In this document: positions 11,301-26,300 of the stretch, in pieces
Layout of the letters: every line of letters starts with the position of its first letter
Position numbering within the stretch: the stretch's first letter is position 1
Assembly (NCBI RefSeq): GCF_905147365.1
Contig: NC_056428.1
Span: 41,025,001-41,089,000 of the forward strand
Direction of reading: 5' to 3'
From: Aricia agestis
Taxonomy: Eukaryota > Arthropoda > Insecta > Lepidoptera > Lycaenidae
Length of the DNA: 64,000 bases
Translations under genes and position numbers: made by a program
The notes under the pieces: model-generated
The model's database searches: none
What the model was told of the DNA's origin: nothing
What the model saw: only the letters and a program-made list of their open reading frames with translations

Positions 11301-14300
11301 GATCACTAATGATAGCTTCTGACGCCTGCAATCTACCCCGAACTCCGGTCAGCTCCTCCTTCAGGAACCTGATGTCCTTCAGTAGGCTGACGACGTCGAC
11401 GTGGTCCAACGTGACGGGCGACAGCTTGTGCAGCTCTTTAGCCACAAAAGCCGGTACCTCATCTGGATCAGTCTGCTTCAGCAGGATGATGATGTCCTGC
11501 ACGCTCCTTTCGGTTCCGTCTCTTCGTCGCGACGGCATGTTCGCGCTCTGGCCGAGCGTCTCATACAGCAGCTGCTTGCCCTTGCAAATCTCCTCACTGG
11601 TGAAGGAGGACTTGCAGATCTGTATGATGCTGACCTCGTCCATGGTGTCGATGGCGTGCTGGATAAACGCCAGCAACTCGTTGGCTACGAGCGCCATGGT
11701 AGCGTGCAGCGGCAACGTGCCGCGCGATTCACGAAAATATTAATTAAATAATATTTGCGGCGTGTGTAACGTGGAGCACGACCGTTCGCTAGCTCGACAC
11801 ATTACAATTTTATATGTGCTGTATCTAATGTAATACATTGTTACACACGCTTTTAGTCGTGGAGTCCCCCGAATAAGGGACATGCAAAATTATACTTGCA
11901 TAACATCGACGGAGCGTGGGTGTGTGTTCCCAAGTGACAGGTTGTAGGGTTCCGTACCCAAAGGGTAAGTATATAAATACAAAAAAGACAATATTTGCCC
12001 TAATTTGCTCTATAATGAATAAATATGCTTTATTATAGGTACAAAATATGAAATAAATGGAATTCACGAGAACACGGCATGACCACAAAGGCGGCTTTAT
12101 CGCTGTGAAGCGATTTCTTCTGGCGCATGGAAACAAATTACAACACAGTGCAGCTTGAGTTGGAGTAAAACAGAACTAGAAATTATTAAACAGAACTATA
12201 ATGTTACGGAGCCAATTGCACTTGGCCGATTTTTTACAAGATGATGGCATTAGTATAAGTTATTTAAAGTAGCATTGGAACCCACCTATTTTAACAGTAG
12301 CTGATGCTGACAATAGAGATAAGCGCTCGTTTTTATGCACTTTATACTATAATGAAAAGCGCATTGTTTTCCGTGTAAGCATAAGATAGTTCATATAAAT
12401 TGTTTTTAGAATATTGAAGAATTTCAAATAATATAAAAGAGCTCAAAGCGAGTACTGGAACGAAAACATAAAAAGACTCAGCCAAAGAACAAACGTGAAT
12501 TGAAAATAAAGGTTTGCGAAACGATCAAAACATCTCTTTGTGAGCTCGCATGGCAAAAATAATTACGGATTGTATTGTAAGTTGGTTAAAAGAGTAAATG
12601 CTAGCACATGATTCTCCTGAACTTTAATTGTTTTTAAAGCTCGCTATAAACATTGGTTTAGTAGTTATTATTCGTAATTTTATCAAGTGACAACTACGAG
12701 TATCAACCGAACTGGGAATTAATAACATTCATTATCATGTAATATGTATGGCGATTTTTTATATTATTCGATCCAAAATCATCACTTCAAGATTATTATG
12801 TCAATACTATTACTATTATAATACTATTGTCTACTCCATAACTGTACATAATTTTATCACAATCAGTCTAGATAGATACTCACGCGTAATGCTCTGACCA
12901 AGGAAAATGTTATGGCCAATTTGTATTAAGAAGATTTTTATAATGTTTATATTGTATGACAATAATCGATAAACAAGTAGCGGGCGGTATCCAGGGTCGT
13001 TTTAGCGGTTGTACAAACAGACATTACAACAAAATATGTAGTCGCATTCTCCCACCGTCCAGATCTTTAGCAAACATCTCTTTGTCAGTGTAATTCCATT
13101 CTAAAAGAGTATTCGTGCAATACTAAGTTTAATTAAATAATTCTGCAACGAGTACAGTCACTACTTCGTTTACAGAAATTGGATGTCGGAGTGAGCAAAA
13201 TTGTAGCAGTAATTACAAAAAAGTACGAAAATTGCCATATATTATACGTGGGAGAGCCATGCTTCGGCACGAATGGGCCGGCTTGACGAGGGTCAAGCCG
13301 GCCCATTCGTGCCGGGAGGGGGCAATAGGGGAGGCCCTATTACAAGGCCGGCAACGCACCTGCAACTCTTCTGACGCTGCGAGTGTCCATGGGCGACGGA
13401 AGTTGCTTTCCATCAGGTGACCCGTTTGCTCGTTTCCTTATATTTCATAAAAAAAAATAAAAAATGAGAAGTGTACAAAATGTTGATTGAAGATGTAACA
13501 TCGCAACAGCGCCGAAGGGCGCTTTTCATGTTGTCACCGCTAGCGGATGTCAACCTACTCCTGGCCGCATAACTTTTCCCCGCATGACAGGAAAATCATC
13601 TGCGAAATGATAGGATGCGGGCAAATTTCATGCGGATCAGCCCTAGTAGACAAGTGGTAAGCAATTATCGTAAACGCTAACAAAATGTATGCGATTTGAC
13701 TACATTTGATTTGTCAAATCCCATAGAAAGTTAGCGTTTACGATAATCGCTTGCCACTTGTCTAGGCCCACAGATCCGCGCGCATGCGATAATATTACGC
13801 ATGGTAACAGCATATTTACGAGAGAAAATGCACGAACTCTACATAGCAATATATAATTATACATCAGTTAAAGCGTGAAGAGGAAGTTTTGAATTATGAT
13901 TAACGTATCTAATAAAATATTAATACTTTTTCAAAAAATATGTTTTATTAAACTCGCAGCATTAAGTAACGCCTATTACTGAATATTTTGAAAGAAAATA
14001 ATTGAAAACAGACTATTATGTCCCAATTAAATATTTTTCAGTAATTATAATGTTAATGAGGTATTTCCTATAACGAGTTTTAATTACAAAATGTTGCCAA
14101 TTTGAAACTCTTATTGCATTTCATAACTTTACCAGTACCTATAAATAATGATTTCTATAAATAATGATTTCTATAAATTACACTCAGAAAGTTTATAGTC
14201 GTATGTTTCGTTCTATGATAAAAATAAGAAATAAAGATTAACTAAGGTTCGATTTCAATCAAAAATCATCAAATTTATGCATCCCGCTACACCCCGATGA

Positions 14301-17300
14301 TATAAATATATCGTTATTTGTTTATTTATTTTATGGACTCACCAAAAGAACAGCATTTGTGACATTTGTACATACAGTTTGTTTACAGATAAAATGAGAT
14401 CTAATGACAGGTGAAGTACAGCGTGCGTATGCGACAGAAATTAGACGAGATGAAATGTAGTGAATATGGTGATCAATGATAATGATAAAATATGTGTGTA
14501 ACAAAAAAGATCTCTTATCTTTTAAACAAATAATAATTTGAAATAAAACTAATACTAATCTCACAAAAATTAAAATTATAACTGTGACAGTACACCAAGT
14601 TGTTAATTAAATTATCATTATAATAGTAGTTTCAACTTTACTAATTGACCGTGGGTTATTTATTAAAATAGTGTTTAAGATTTCTCTTAAAATAACTAAG
14701 CTTACGAAAGAATATACAGATGTCGGGATAGTCGGATATAGCATTGTAAGATGTGTTATATTATATGTACAATAATTATTTATTGTTTGTGATATCGTGG
14801 TGTAGCCAAATCGCTCGTTTGCGCGGATGCCTATAGTTCGAGTTATCCATCAATACGAAAACTTTAGTTAGGTATAGAGTCCAGACTATGTATCCAGATT
14901 TATAGACGTTTTCTTTTCGAGTTGAAAGTTTGAAGTAACATAGTTTTCAGATGCTTTTAATGAAAGTAATTTATGGATTAAAGGTTAATGTTAATTCAGA
15001 ATTTTCCAAGCTACATAGATTACACAAACAACAATGTCATAAATGATAAAACTCATAGATCAGTTCAACTATACTTAATCCCGCATAATGCTAGCTCGAA
15101 TTTATCATCAATTAATGTTATGTTAATACATGCACATAATTTCGGTTGGATTCCATATTCATATCCAACGCTTCATTTAGCATCAAAGTCCATATATTAT
15201 TATGTTAAATTCATCTGATGAACTATGAACCTCCTAGGGGCCCGATTCTCATACTCGTACCTCGAATATCGCTTCAATCGCGCGCTATCTCACGCACACA
15301 ATATGCTCTTAAGCAGAGCCGGTTTTAGCACTACCATCTCTCTAGGCGAGATTCCTTCGGCGCCCGGGGTGTTGATAGTGCTGAAAAAATTTGGCGTCCT
15401 TTTGTTTGCCTTCGGCGCCCCTTTTTATCCGGCGCCGCTACTGCTCATAAGAGAGAGTGATCGAGACGGCCTGAGTATGAGATGAGAGTTTTGTACCAAC
15501 ACAAAAGTCTCTATCTAGGACTAGACTCTAGGTGTACTAAGTATAAATCACACTATTAGACTGAATTTTAAGGTCTCGTTTGCTTATTTTAACTAGCTTT
15601 ATATTAATAAATATTATTTTTTTAAATAACACTGATCTGTATTTCAATGTTATACGCTGGGGGCAGCATTTTAATCGACATCATGTTTGTTTTACGGTTG
15701 AACTAATTGGTATTTGCCAAACATTCACGCGAGGTACGATGTTTTTTAAATAATACTGTAACTATAACTTTTTTGCTATAATATAACATTTAAACATAAT
15801 TATGCTTAGAGTTTAATGAAGTGGTAAGATTCCTTTTTTGTTCGATGGAGTCCGGGGAGTTGTTAATTTGATTGTTATATTTTAAGTGCTATATACAGTG
15901 TGTTTGTGTAAACACCGTTATCCTCAAAACCATCAAATGAGACCGTCAAAACAAACAACTTTTTCTATGAGAACAATGCTGGGAACTCAAAAAAATCCAT
16001 CTTCATACGAATACAAATTGCCGATCTGGGCATCCGTATGGTTATTATGAAGACGGCCTATTTTTTGAGTTTCCAGCATTGTTCTCATAGAAAAAGTTGT
16101 TCATTTTGACGGTCTCGTTTGATGGTTTCGAGGATAACGGTGTTTACACAAACACACTGTATATAAGAATATGTTTATTATATTCTTTCACGTAAAAAGT
16201 ACTAAATGGATTTTAATGAAATTTTATAATAATATTTTTTATACATCAGAATAACATAATTATATTGTGTGAATTGGCCAAAAATATCAAATTAAAATTT
16301 TCATTATATTAGTTTTTTTCAATGCCAGCCTAATATAAGCAACACAAAATCAGCCTACACAGAAGAAGACGAAGGCGTACTGCCTTCGATTTCTTCTGCA
16401 TAGGTCTTAGGTGTAATAGTAAAATGTTTTATACCTTACCACTTACTACTGAATCAGTAGTGGGTAAGGTATAAATCAAAATCAATAAGATCACTTAGTA
16501 CTGATTCTAAACTTTGTTATAGAAAGAAACCTTCATCCAACACGGAGCGTACAATAGCTTATTAATAAAATGGAATGGTAACGTTAAACAAGGCATTGTA
16601 ATCTGGACTTCATAAAATATTAAAACCTTATACTAGCTTTGTTGTGAAGAATAGTGGCACTATAAAAGAAATACTTTTGTGTAGACGGTATATAGAATAA
16701 ACAGTGAGCATTTATATGGGTTAGTGAATGAACGAGAGAAAACGTGACGCGATACGACAAACATAGTTTACCAGTGATTGTTCTCTGCATCTTGGTTACA
16801 TAATATTACTATGGAAGGAGTCTGGTAGAAAGTAGTCGAAGGCAGTAATAGTGGAACTTACAAGTTATGAAAATGTATGAAATTCGTTTCAATTCGCTCT
16901 GAAACTAATACAATTGAATTTATACTATCGATAACGTACACGGACCGGAATCCAATGCTTCGAAAGTCGCTTCGAAGTTCGAACGCGAAGCAAGTTTTAG
17001 AACTCGCATAAGGCCCTTTTTAAAATTTATACATAAACACATTCATACAAAGGAGCGTACGTAAATTAATTTAATTTGTAAAGTCGTTATCATCCAACGT
17101 TACATCTCGGAAGATTCATAACGACTGTAAGTCACAAAATAACTATTATCACGAAAGCACTTCAAAGCAACTGCTTTCATAATTAAAACCTTCATTTTAT
17201 TACTACAGCGCACTTATGTAATTAATAAAGTAAAAAGAGCTTTGGGGAATTAGCATTTTTTTTTTTTTTGTTAAACCAGGTTCCTACTGTAAAATGGAAT

Positions 17301-20300
17301 AGCTTAGGAGAAAACCTAAGTAGAGCTTAAGTATTAGTTAAACTCCTTACCTAAGATGAGGTTTTCTCATATTGTTTTTATTATGTCTGCAATTTTTACC
17401 GCCTGTTTGTTTCGATCCGATTTATTTGAATTCAGTACAAACAAGTATTTTAATTATTACTACGCGCTATAATATAAAAGTATAATTGCTTCGAGATAGA
17501 TTTGGGAATAACTTACACGTATAGGATTTAAAATATGAATCGAAACAGTGTATAGTGCAATGAACTGAAATTAAAAAAAAATTAACCAGAATATATTTTT
17601 TTAATGTTCTCTGAACGTCGGTACGGAACTATAACCCGGTGAGAAGAACCGGCGTATGAATCTCGCACGGGTGGCCCCGTGCGGGTTTCTTACGCCTTTT
17701 ACTAAAAAGAGGGAAATTGTTCTTTAACAAAATATATGAAATTACAGTGTCATAATATAATATCTACCTACCAATGCTCATCATTTCCACCAGCACCTCA
17801 AGTTGTATGACCAGGGACACGAAGGAAGCGGTGACTCCGCCGAACAACGTCGCCACTGCCGGCGTGCCAGCGGTTTCCGATATCTGACCCAGTTGCCTGT
17901 TGTACAAATGTTGGGTACAGTGTAATTATCGACCTTATTACTACGCAATTACTAGACAGTAAAATTTAATACGACTCAACATAAACTGATATCGACTGTA
18001 GAAAATTTTAGACTTTAAAGGTGAAGCCAAACGAGCATAATATTTTGTGAGTTGTGAATCGCAGAATTTCGGCTGGCAGAAATTCTGCTGCATTCAGTTT
18101 CATACAAAAGTCCTGTTTGATTCACACGAGCGTAATTTTGTGAGTTATGATTTGTATGAAAATATATTTACGCGGCAGAAATTTCGCGACTCACGACTCG
18201 TTTGGCTTCATCCTAAGAGGGCGAATAAAACAAAAAAACAAACATCGTCCTTTTCTCTCTTTACACTTAGGTCCGTCATTTATGCCCGGCTGCACATTGT
18301 CCGAATTCTGATCAGAAACAGTTGAATTTCGCCGAACCGCCATCCCGCACACTATCCGAAATATCCTTCCGGCGAGTTCGAGCTCACTCGGCTCAGTACA
18401 AAATGCAAGAGACAGCGCGGACGTTCAACTGTTTCTGATCAGAAATTTCGGACAATGTGCGGCCGGGCTAGATGCCAGGTGAAAAAGATTTACGCGGAAT
18501 CAGCCGGTGCCAAGTTGTTTTTTTCTTAATAACTCGATAGATAGGTAAACAACATTTTAAAAATCCGCTAGTGCAGTCCTTTAGTAATAGAATTTCATAT
18601 TATACTAGCTGTCCCGGCAAACGTTTCTTTGCCATATAAAGTATTTCTCCCATTACCCATATTATTTTATTGAAGTGACTAAATGTGTATGTCACCATGG
18701 CAACGTCCATCGCTATCCCGTCGCACAAACAATGGTCGCCGTCAGTCTCGAGTTGTAATAATTTACTATTATTTATTCAACAAATGCGCTTATCAATATA
18801 ATAAGTACCCAGTAGCCGATTCTCAGACCCACTGAATATGCATATAAAATTTAGTTAAAATCAGTAAAGCCGTTTCGGAGGAGTACGGGGCCTAACATTT
18901 TATACACACGAGAATTTTATAATATATAAGGTTTTATTAAAATATTTACTCAGTGGAATGCACCGTTTTAAAAAAAATGAAATATTCGTGAAATTTTAAT
19001 GCATTGTGTCATTTTTTTTCTATCGAGAAAATTTTAAGATATACCTATCTTGTTTTTGCTAGTAGGGACCCTCACAAATATTATTGTTCGGTCGAATACC
19101 TATGTATCCTCTTTGTATTTAAGAAAGTAACCAATGACAAGTGAAATATGTCAGATAATCAGGCTCAAATATTTAGAAACATAATATAATATTATATTAT
19201 ACATATATTATATAGTATCAGCAGAGTAGACAGAATGATATAGTATGCAGACTTAGAACTGATGTTGAAATTTTTAAATTTTACGTATTATGACGAAAAT
19301 CGTCGCTAGGGTTGTTAAATTGAAAATTGTCAGAATCCAATTTTGAAATTTTAAATAATTAAAAAATAGATTATATCAGCCAGCGCAAGGCACATTCCGT
19401 TTATAATCCTAGTGAAACCCGACGAATTTGACAGGTATTGAAACCAGTCCGTTCCTTTGCAGTCGAACTACTGGTAGTTATGTCTATTGTGGTATCAATG
19501 TTTAAAAAATGAAACAATTCGTAGCTATCAAGTATAAAAATGAATTATAAGATCATTTATTTTGCTTTAGTCGCCCCCTTAAAACTTCAGGGGTATAGAA
19601 CTAGCGGTTTCAATCTATGGTTTGTTTACTAAATCTAGACAAGCGGTAGCGTGTCAAACCAAGTTCCAGCATAACAGAACTGGCGAGTGGCGAGCAGCAC
19701 CGTGTGTAATAAAAATTATAATGTCTCTGTTATTATAATTATTATTACATTTATAAAGTACTACCAATTTAACTGTTACTTTTTACATATCGAAAAGTAT
19801 GTTATAAGTATATACTTGTAAGTACTTTTAAATTGGTTAAGAACTGATTGGAGAATTTAACTGAGTTAGAGTGAGCTAGAACAATAGCTTACAATATATA
19901 TAATTAGATATGATCTGTTATTGTTTCGCATATCAATGTTAGATTCAATATAATATTATTATGGTTTGATTACACAATGATATATGGTGTGACTGATTAA
20001 TTGATTTACTGATAGATTAGCTGAATATACCTCTACTGAATAGCCTTCGGTGTAAATTGGTTGTAGAGATTCAATTGTTTTGAATAATATAGACGAAGAA
20101 CTAAAAGTTTCATATTTTATCATAACCTTAACAATTTTAAATATTCACACACCCAAATATTGGTACTTTAATAGTTTATGATAGGAACAGAATGCATTTT
20201 ACAATAATAATTTAAGATGGCTGTGCCGATTACTATTATTTTAGATGCAAGTAGGTACTCCAAAAAACATCACACAGTTGTAAAAAGCCCATTAAATTAT

Positions 20301-23300
20301 AGATTACAATAATGTTCTTTTATGCTTTATTCTCCTGAATATAACTGATATAGTTACATCAAAGTAAAAGTAGTTTCATTGGGAAAAGTTGTTATAATCA
20401 TTACTTTTTAACTTCTTGAAACCGAGATGAGATCTGTTCAAAGTTGGTCTCGCGAACCGGCAGATAAGATTGTAATTATCCAAGAGTAATAAGTAAATAC
20501 TTAGATCTATAAGTGTCATTTGATATCTGAGAATGGAATAACTATATAATGGTTGTTCAGAACTCTCTTAATGGATGCGTCGTATTTTTGAGTACATTAC
20601 AATAATATATTATTACGTTTTTAATACCTACTAGCGACCCGCCCCGGCTTTGAACGGGTATAAAATATATTATAGCCACTGAAAAAATGAATAAAATCGA
20701 TTCAGCAGTTTTGAAGTTTGATTCATAATTCATTATACCCGTGGCCCGCATTGGTCGGTACCGCCGCAAAAGCTACGTCTCGCAATTTTTAAATCTGTAA
20801 TATCTTCGAAAATATTCACTTAAATCATATGCTATACAGGACCATATAGATCTACATTAAATCAACAAAGTATTTAAGGTATTTAATTGGATAAGGATTA
20901 ATGCTGTATTTATTAAAATTGCTTCAAAAATTATTAGTATGTCACCATGTCAATTATTTTTCGTAAAAATTAAATGACAAAAAATGTTAGTGTGGTATAT
21001 CCATAAGAGGTAGACTAGTAGTAGAGTATTATACCATCGCGATGTTTTCTGTAGACCTTTTCAATGTGTACAATACTTGGTACATTATTTTGATACATCT
21101 CGTAGGTATCAGCCTGCGTTTGCAATGTAAGCGGAAAAAAATGAAATTATTAACGACATCACATTAGAAACCCCAACACTAACAGTATTTCTCCACAATT
21201 TAATGAATGTTATTATACTTATAAACTTTCCTCTTGAATCACTCTATCCATTAAAGAAAATGCCATCAAAATCCGTGGCGTACTTTTACAGATTAAAAGT
21301 AACAAAGGGATATGAGGAAAAAAAGCGACTTTGTTTTATAACATAACTAGCTGTCCCGGCAAACGTTGTTTTGCCATATAAATATTTTTGGTATGATTTT
21401 TCTATTTTTAGAAAAACTTCCTTCCCTATTACCCTATTCCCTCTTAAAAGGCCGGCAACGCACCTGCAGCTCTTCGGATGCAGCGAGTGTCCATGGGTGA
21501 CGGAAGCTGCTCTCCAACAGGTGACCCGTTTGCTCGTTTGCCCCCTTATTTCATAAAAAAAAAACTAAAAGTTGCTTTGTGATTGCACGCAACCCCTAAA
21601 GATTTCCACATCATGAACAGCTTTATTGTTTCTTCTTTTCTTTTGCCGATATTGGTCTAGCGATCAAAGCAGCTACAGCTGATGTAGTACACAGCGTAGA
21701 CCAAAATGTATTGGAGCTTTTGGAGTCGCCATCTTAACTAATCAGTCTTGGTGTCCAAATTTCAATAAACCCCATCAAAACCCTATAATGCTGATTTTTC
21801 ACGGCGCGTAATATAACGAGCCACGCCGCGCCGAGCCGATTTGTACGAGCGAGGAGGAGCCAACAGCCGAGTCCGCGCTACCCGTTCACACGGCGCGTAA
21901 TATCACGAGCCGTGCCACCCCGAGCGCGCTCGAGTCTTCACGAGCCCGAGCCAGCGCAACGTGTGAAGGTAGTGACCCATTCACACGGCGTGTGGCTCGA
22001 GCTGGCGCGGCGCGGCTCGTAATATTACGCGCCGTGAGAAGCCAGCATAACATCATGTAATTTTAAATACTCACGTGAATACTAGTCCGTCCTGCGCCAT
22101 GGCATACAGTATCCGCGGTAGAGGGAACATGGAGCCGAACATGGAGACAGTGAGGCCGGATATCGCGCCCAGGGCCACGATGTACTTGCACGTCGGCGCG
22201 TTCACGTGAGCGAACATCTGGACGAGAGCCGACTCGGTATCGATCTCGTCGTACGGCACTGGAACAAAATATAATTTAATGACATTATACACCAATTTTA
22301 TGACAACTTAATTACGGGTCCTTTTCCTGTTTTGCATATCCCCGCGCGCGGATCTGATCCGCATGCGGGTGACACTCCTGCAACATGACCGTTGACCGCG
22401 CACGTTGCCAACATCGCATCGCAGCCGCATCACAAAAAAATCTATGAAATTATAAATTGCTGTATAATTTGGCATTTGAGTTAAGTTTGCGTTCGAATAA
22501 AATATTTTTTACTTCTATTAAACCTTTTTGTTCTTGAGACTCCGTTCCTGAGGACATCATAACTCATCCACGAGTACATTTTCGCATGAATCATAATAAT
22601 ATTAAATTATTATGATTCATGCTATACGTGGGAGAGCCATGCTTTGGCACATATGGGCCGGCTCGACCGGATAAATACCACGTTCTCACAGAAAACCGGC
22701 GTGAAACAGCGCTTGCGCTGTGTTTCGCCGAGTGAGTTTACCGGAGGCCCAATCCCCTAACCCCTACCCTATTCCCTTCCCTACCCTCAACTATTCCCTT
22801 CCCTACCCTCCCCTATTACCCTATTCCCTCTTAAGAGGCCGGCAACGCACTTGCAGCTCTTCTGATGCTGTATTTGCTGCTGTATTCAATGTACAAAAAT
22901 TTTACAATTTTTGTACATTGAAAATAAACTTGAAAAAACGAGTCAGGGGCATATTAGAAGAGTAGTAGAATACATTTTAACTGTTTTTGAAATTTTTGTT
23001 TCTCTGTCTGTTTGTCTGTTTGTCTATTTGTACAGGCTAATCTTTGAATCCGCTGGACTGATTTCAATGAAATTTGGCATGATGATACCTTATATCCCTG
23101 GTCAACATCTTAGATACATTTTTAACCCACTTTCAAAAAAGGAGGAGTTAATGTTAACTTTGCTGTTTGTGGTCAGATTTTCAAAATTCTTTTTTTGTTA
23201 TATATATTGCCCGAATTTGATACCATGTTTACAATAAAATCGGCCAAGTGCGATAGAGAAAAAATAGGCCCAAAAGTTGTGTTTTTGTATGGCAACCCCC

Positions 23301-26300
23301 CTTAAAATTTATTTATATTCTAATTTTATTATTAATTATTAAAGTGCACATATTATTAAGTATCCTGTGAAAATTTCAACTGCCTGCCTGTTGTCATTAT
23401 TGATATCGAGCAGAAAAGGCCAAAAAAATCATGTTTGTTGTATGGATATTAAATATTGATTTTATTTTGTTTTCAGTATTTGTTGTTATAGCGGCAACAG
23501 ATATACATAATCTGTAAAAAATTCAGAACTCTAGCTATAACGGTTCTTGAGATTCAGCCTGGAGACAGACAGACAGACAGACAACGAAGTCTTAGCAATA
23601 GGGTCCCGGTCGTTTTTACCCTTTGGGTACGGAACCCTAAAAACGGTGACTTGATGAGTAATGGAATTGAAGAAACTCCGCGAAATTGTGGTTTAATTGT
23701 AGATTATGAATCTGAGAATAAGAGGTAGGTCAAAGAGGGATAGCCTACATTAAATCCCGTCTTCTGAAGTCTATCCTCTATCTCCGTCACATGTTCCTTT
23801 TCCCTGTTCCCTGGGGGCCACACCCCATCTCCTGTCCACGCCAAGCGGTCTTCGAAGAAAGGATTTTTCAAAACGATAAGTATCTGAGGTTCAAGTTTCC
23901 TGGGTCTTCGATGTAAATTAACAATTTCGTGTGAAATATAGATCCAAATAAAATAGTCGTAGAATGTGTTCAATTTTCTAAATCTCGATTTTAATATCAT
24001 ACATTCACGCGGACGAAGTTGCGGGCAACAGCTAGTAATAATAATAAATAGTAATTATATTTTGTATTATTGAGAGAGCCTGACTTCAACATGAGTGGGT
24101 CGCCTCGAACAAACATTTGGTAACCAGTGAGATTACAGGAGGTGCAAGGGCAGTTAGAAAACTTATTCATTAACATTTAAAGAATAGCAGTTAACTTGTT
24201 TACGGCAAGTAATACTAAAATTCCTACTCAGCAAGTTTTTGTCAGCCTGGATACAAGAGATGTTTGAACACACGTTTTACAAACTAACAATAGTTTCGTT
24301 CCCAAATATTTTTTGTGAATAGCAACAAATTGTGGTGTATTCGATTTCCTATACAATATTGCGTGTATTGAAATGCAAATGTAAGAGTTTGGTTGAATAT
24401 ATAACATTTTGAACTTAACCAACTTATATATTTTACTTCGAATCATTAATACATAGACGACGCAGTTTCACATAATTATATTATATAGCTTTATTGAAAA
24501 GTGGGTCTACTATTATAAGATAATCTTACATTCTCCTTTAGCTTTAGTTTAAGGGGGCGACTAACCCAAAATTTACGATTTTATAATTCATTTTTATACT
24601 TGAAAATAAGCCCCGATACTACATTATATTTCCAAGAATTCGATCTGAGCAAAATCACGATATCTTATCTCGATAGAAAAAAATCACAAAGATGCATCTA
24701 AATCTAATTTTTACGCATTTTTCATTTATTGCTATAACTGTGCATTGAACTAAGTTAATATTTTAACTCATTGTATAAAATTCTATCATTGAGAAACTGA
24801 CCTAGCGGATTTTTAAATATTGTATATTTATTGAGTTATTGAGAAAAAAACTAATTTGGCGATGAATCCGCATCGTCCTTTTTCACCTGGCATAATATGA
24901 AAGACGGGCGTGAGTGAAGAGAGGAGGACGATGTTTGATTTTTTGGGTGAGTTGCCCTCTTAATCAAAATCGAGCGGCGCAAAGCAGCTAGAAGCGACGA
25001 CTCTTTCTGCATTTTTCTATACCTCCTATATATTATAATATATTGTCTTTAAACTACCACGATTCTATAACAAACAAACGCATAACATTTTCAAAACATA
25101 GACAAAACTGTCCTGCGTGCTTTCTCGAGACTTTCTTTGAGTCTTGTGCAAGAAGAGGTAAGTGACAGACTCTTTCGCATTTATAATATTAGTATGGAAT
25201 TCTTGTACCTGAGTGTTTCAAGCCTCAACTCGAGGATTACTTAGCTCTAGTTTCAATTTCAAGGTACCAGAAAAAATATTTAAAAGTTTGGAAAAATTGG
25301 CTCACTTTTAGTTTTAATAACTGAATATTCGAAAACTTTTAGGGCGACGGTTGGATGTCACGACGAGATTGTTAGTACTTAGAATTGTAGAATTGTAAAA
25401 CTACTGTATACTTAATAAAATTGTAAAACTGCTGTAACATTTTAAACTTTACAATATTATGGAGGACATAAGTACCTAAAATATTATAATTATCAGTAAA
25501 AAATAACTAGACAAGTAGAAGGACCTATTCAGCTTTTTCTCGTTGTTCTCATGCGTCTAACGCCATTTCTTATAGTCCATCTCACTGAAAAATATGACCG
25601 CAGCAAGTTAAAAGTTATTTCAGAAATATTATTGAATAACTAAGTATATGACCCAGTGAACTTTTCTCCTAAAATAAACCTTCCCTGAACTTCCACGAAT
25701 ATCTCAATAAAACAATAGATTTTCAAGAATCCGCGATCGAGGAATTAAGATTTGGAGATCGGTTCAGCCACTTTCAATTTTCAGCAAGACTACTTATAAT
25801 TATTATATTGTATTATGTGGCAAGACTACCTAAATATTAATTCATTTAATTATTTATGTCCAACAGTTTTCCATGTGTTTAATTAATATTATTAATTGTT
25901 AAACATTTATTTATTACTGATTGAAACATCCATTAAACAACCATTATTCATTTTCCTCACAAGTATTGTATGGACTGAAAATAGAATTGAAATACAATCC
26001 GATGTTTACTGGCTACGTAAAGAGTTTTATTAGCTCGAATGGCCCGAGATACCATTTCCATTCGGTTTTCACTTTTCTCTTGCAACAATATTTTACTTCC
26101 ATCTTTGGATTATTTCTTTACTGTTTATTATCTTTTATTGTTATGAAAATAAATTTAAATTAGTTGAAATTATAAAATAAGCCTGATGCATTTACTTGAA
26201 ATAAACATAATATACATAAATGATAACTTATTATAATATTATTTGGACGTCGTGAACTACGACAAAATATGCGGTCTACCGAAATGTAACATCTTTAGTT

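Larger units (their letters stand above)
18217..19578 (-). mobile_element. TTAA-flanked DNA transposon remnant with three later insertions
   Basis: Starts GAGGGCGAATAAAAC after CTAA and ends TTAGTCGCCCCC before TTAA (19579-19582). Stretches of it match, in inverse orientation, the uninterrupted copy at 24553-24959: CAAACATCGTCC, AAAAATCCGCTA, TTTCTATCGAGA, AAGTATAAAAATGAATTATAA. The extra length comes from insertions at about 18275-18470, 18604-18935 and 19222-19491. Confidence 0.75.

Noticed and set aside
10693..11743. Plus-strand and other-frame open reading frames of 100-170 residues
   Set aside because: Mirror frames of the GC-rich ORF1; low-complexity products without motifs.
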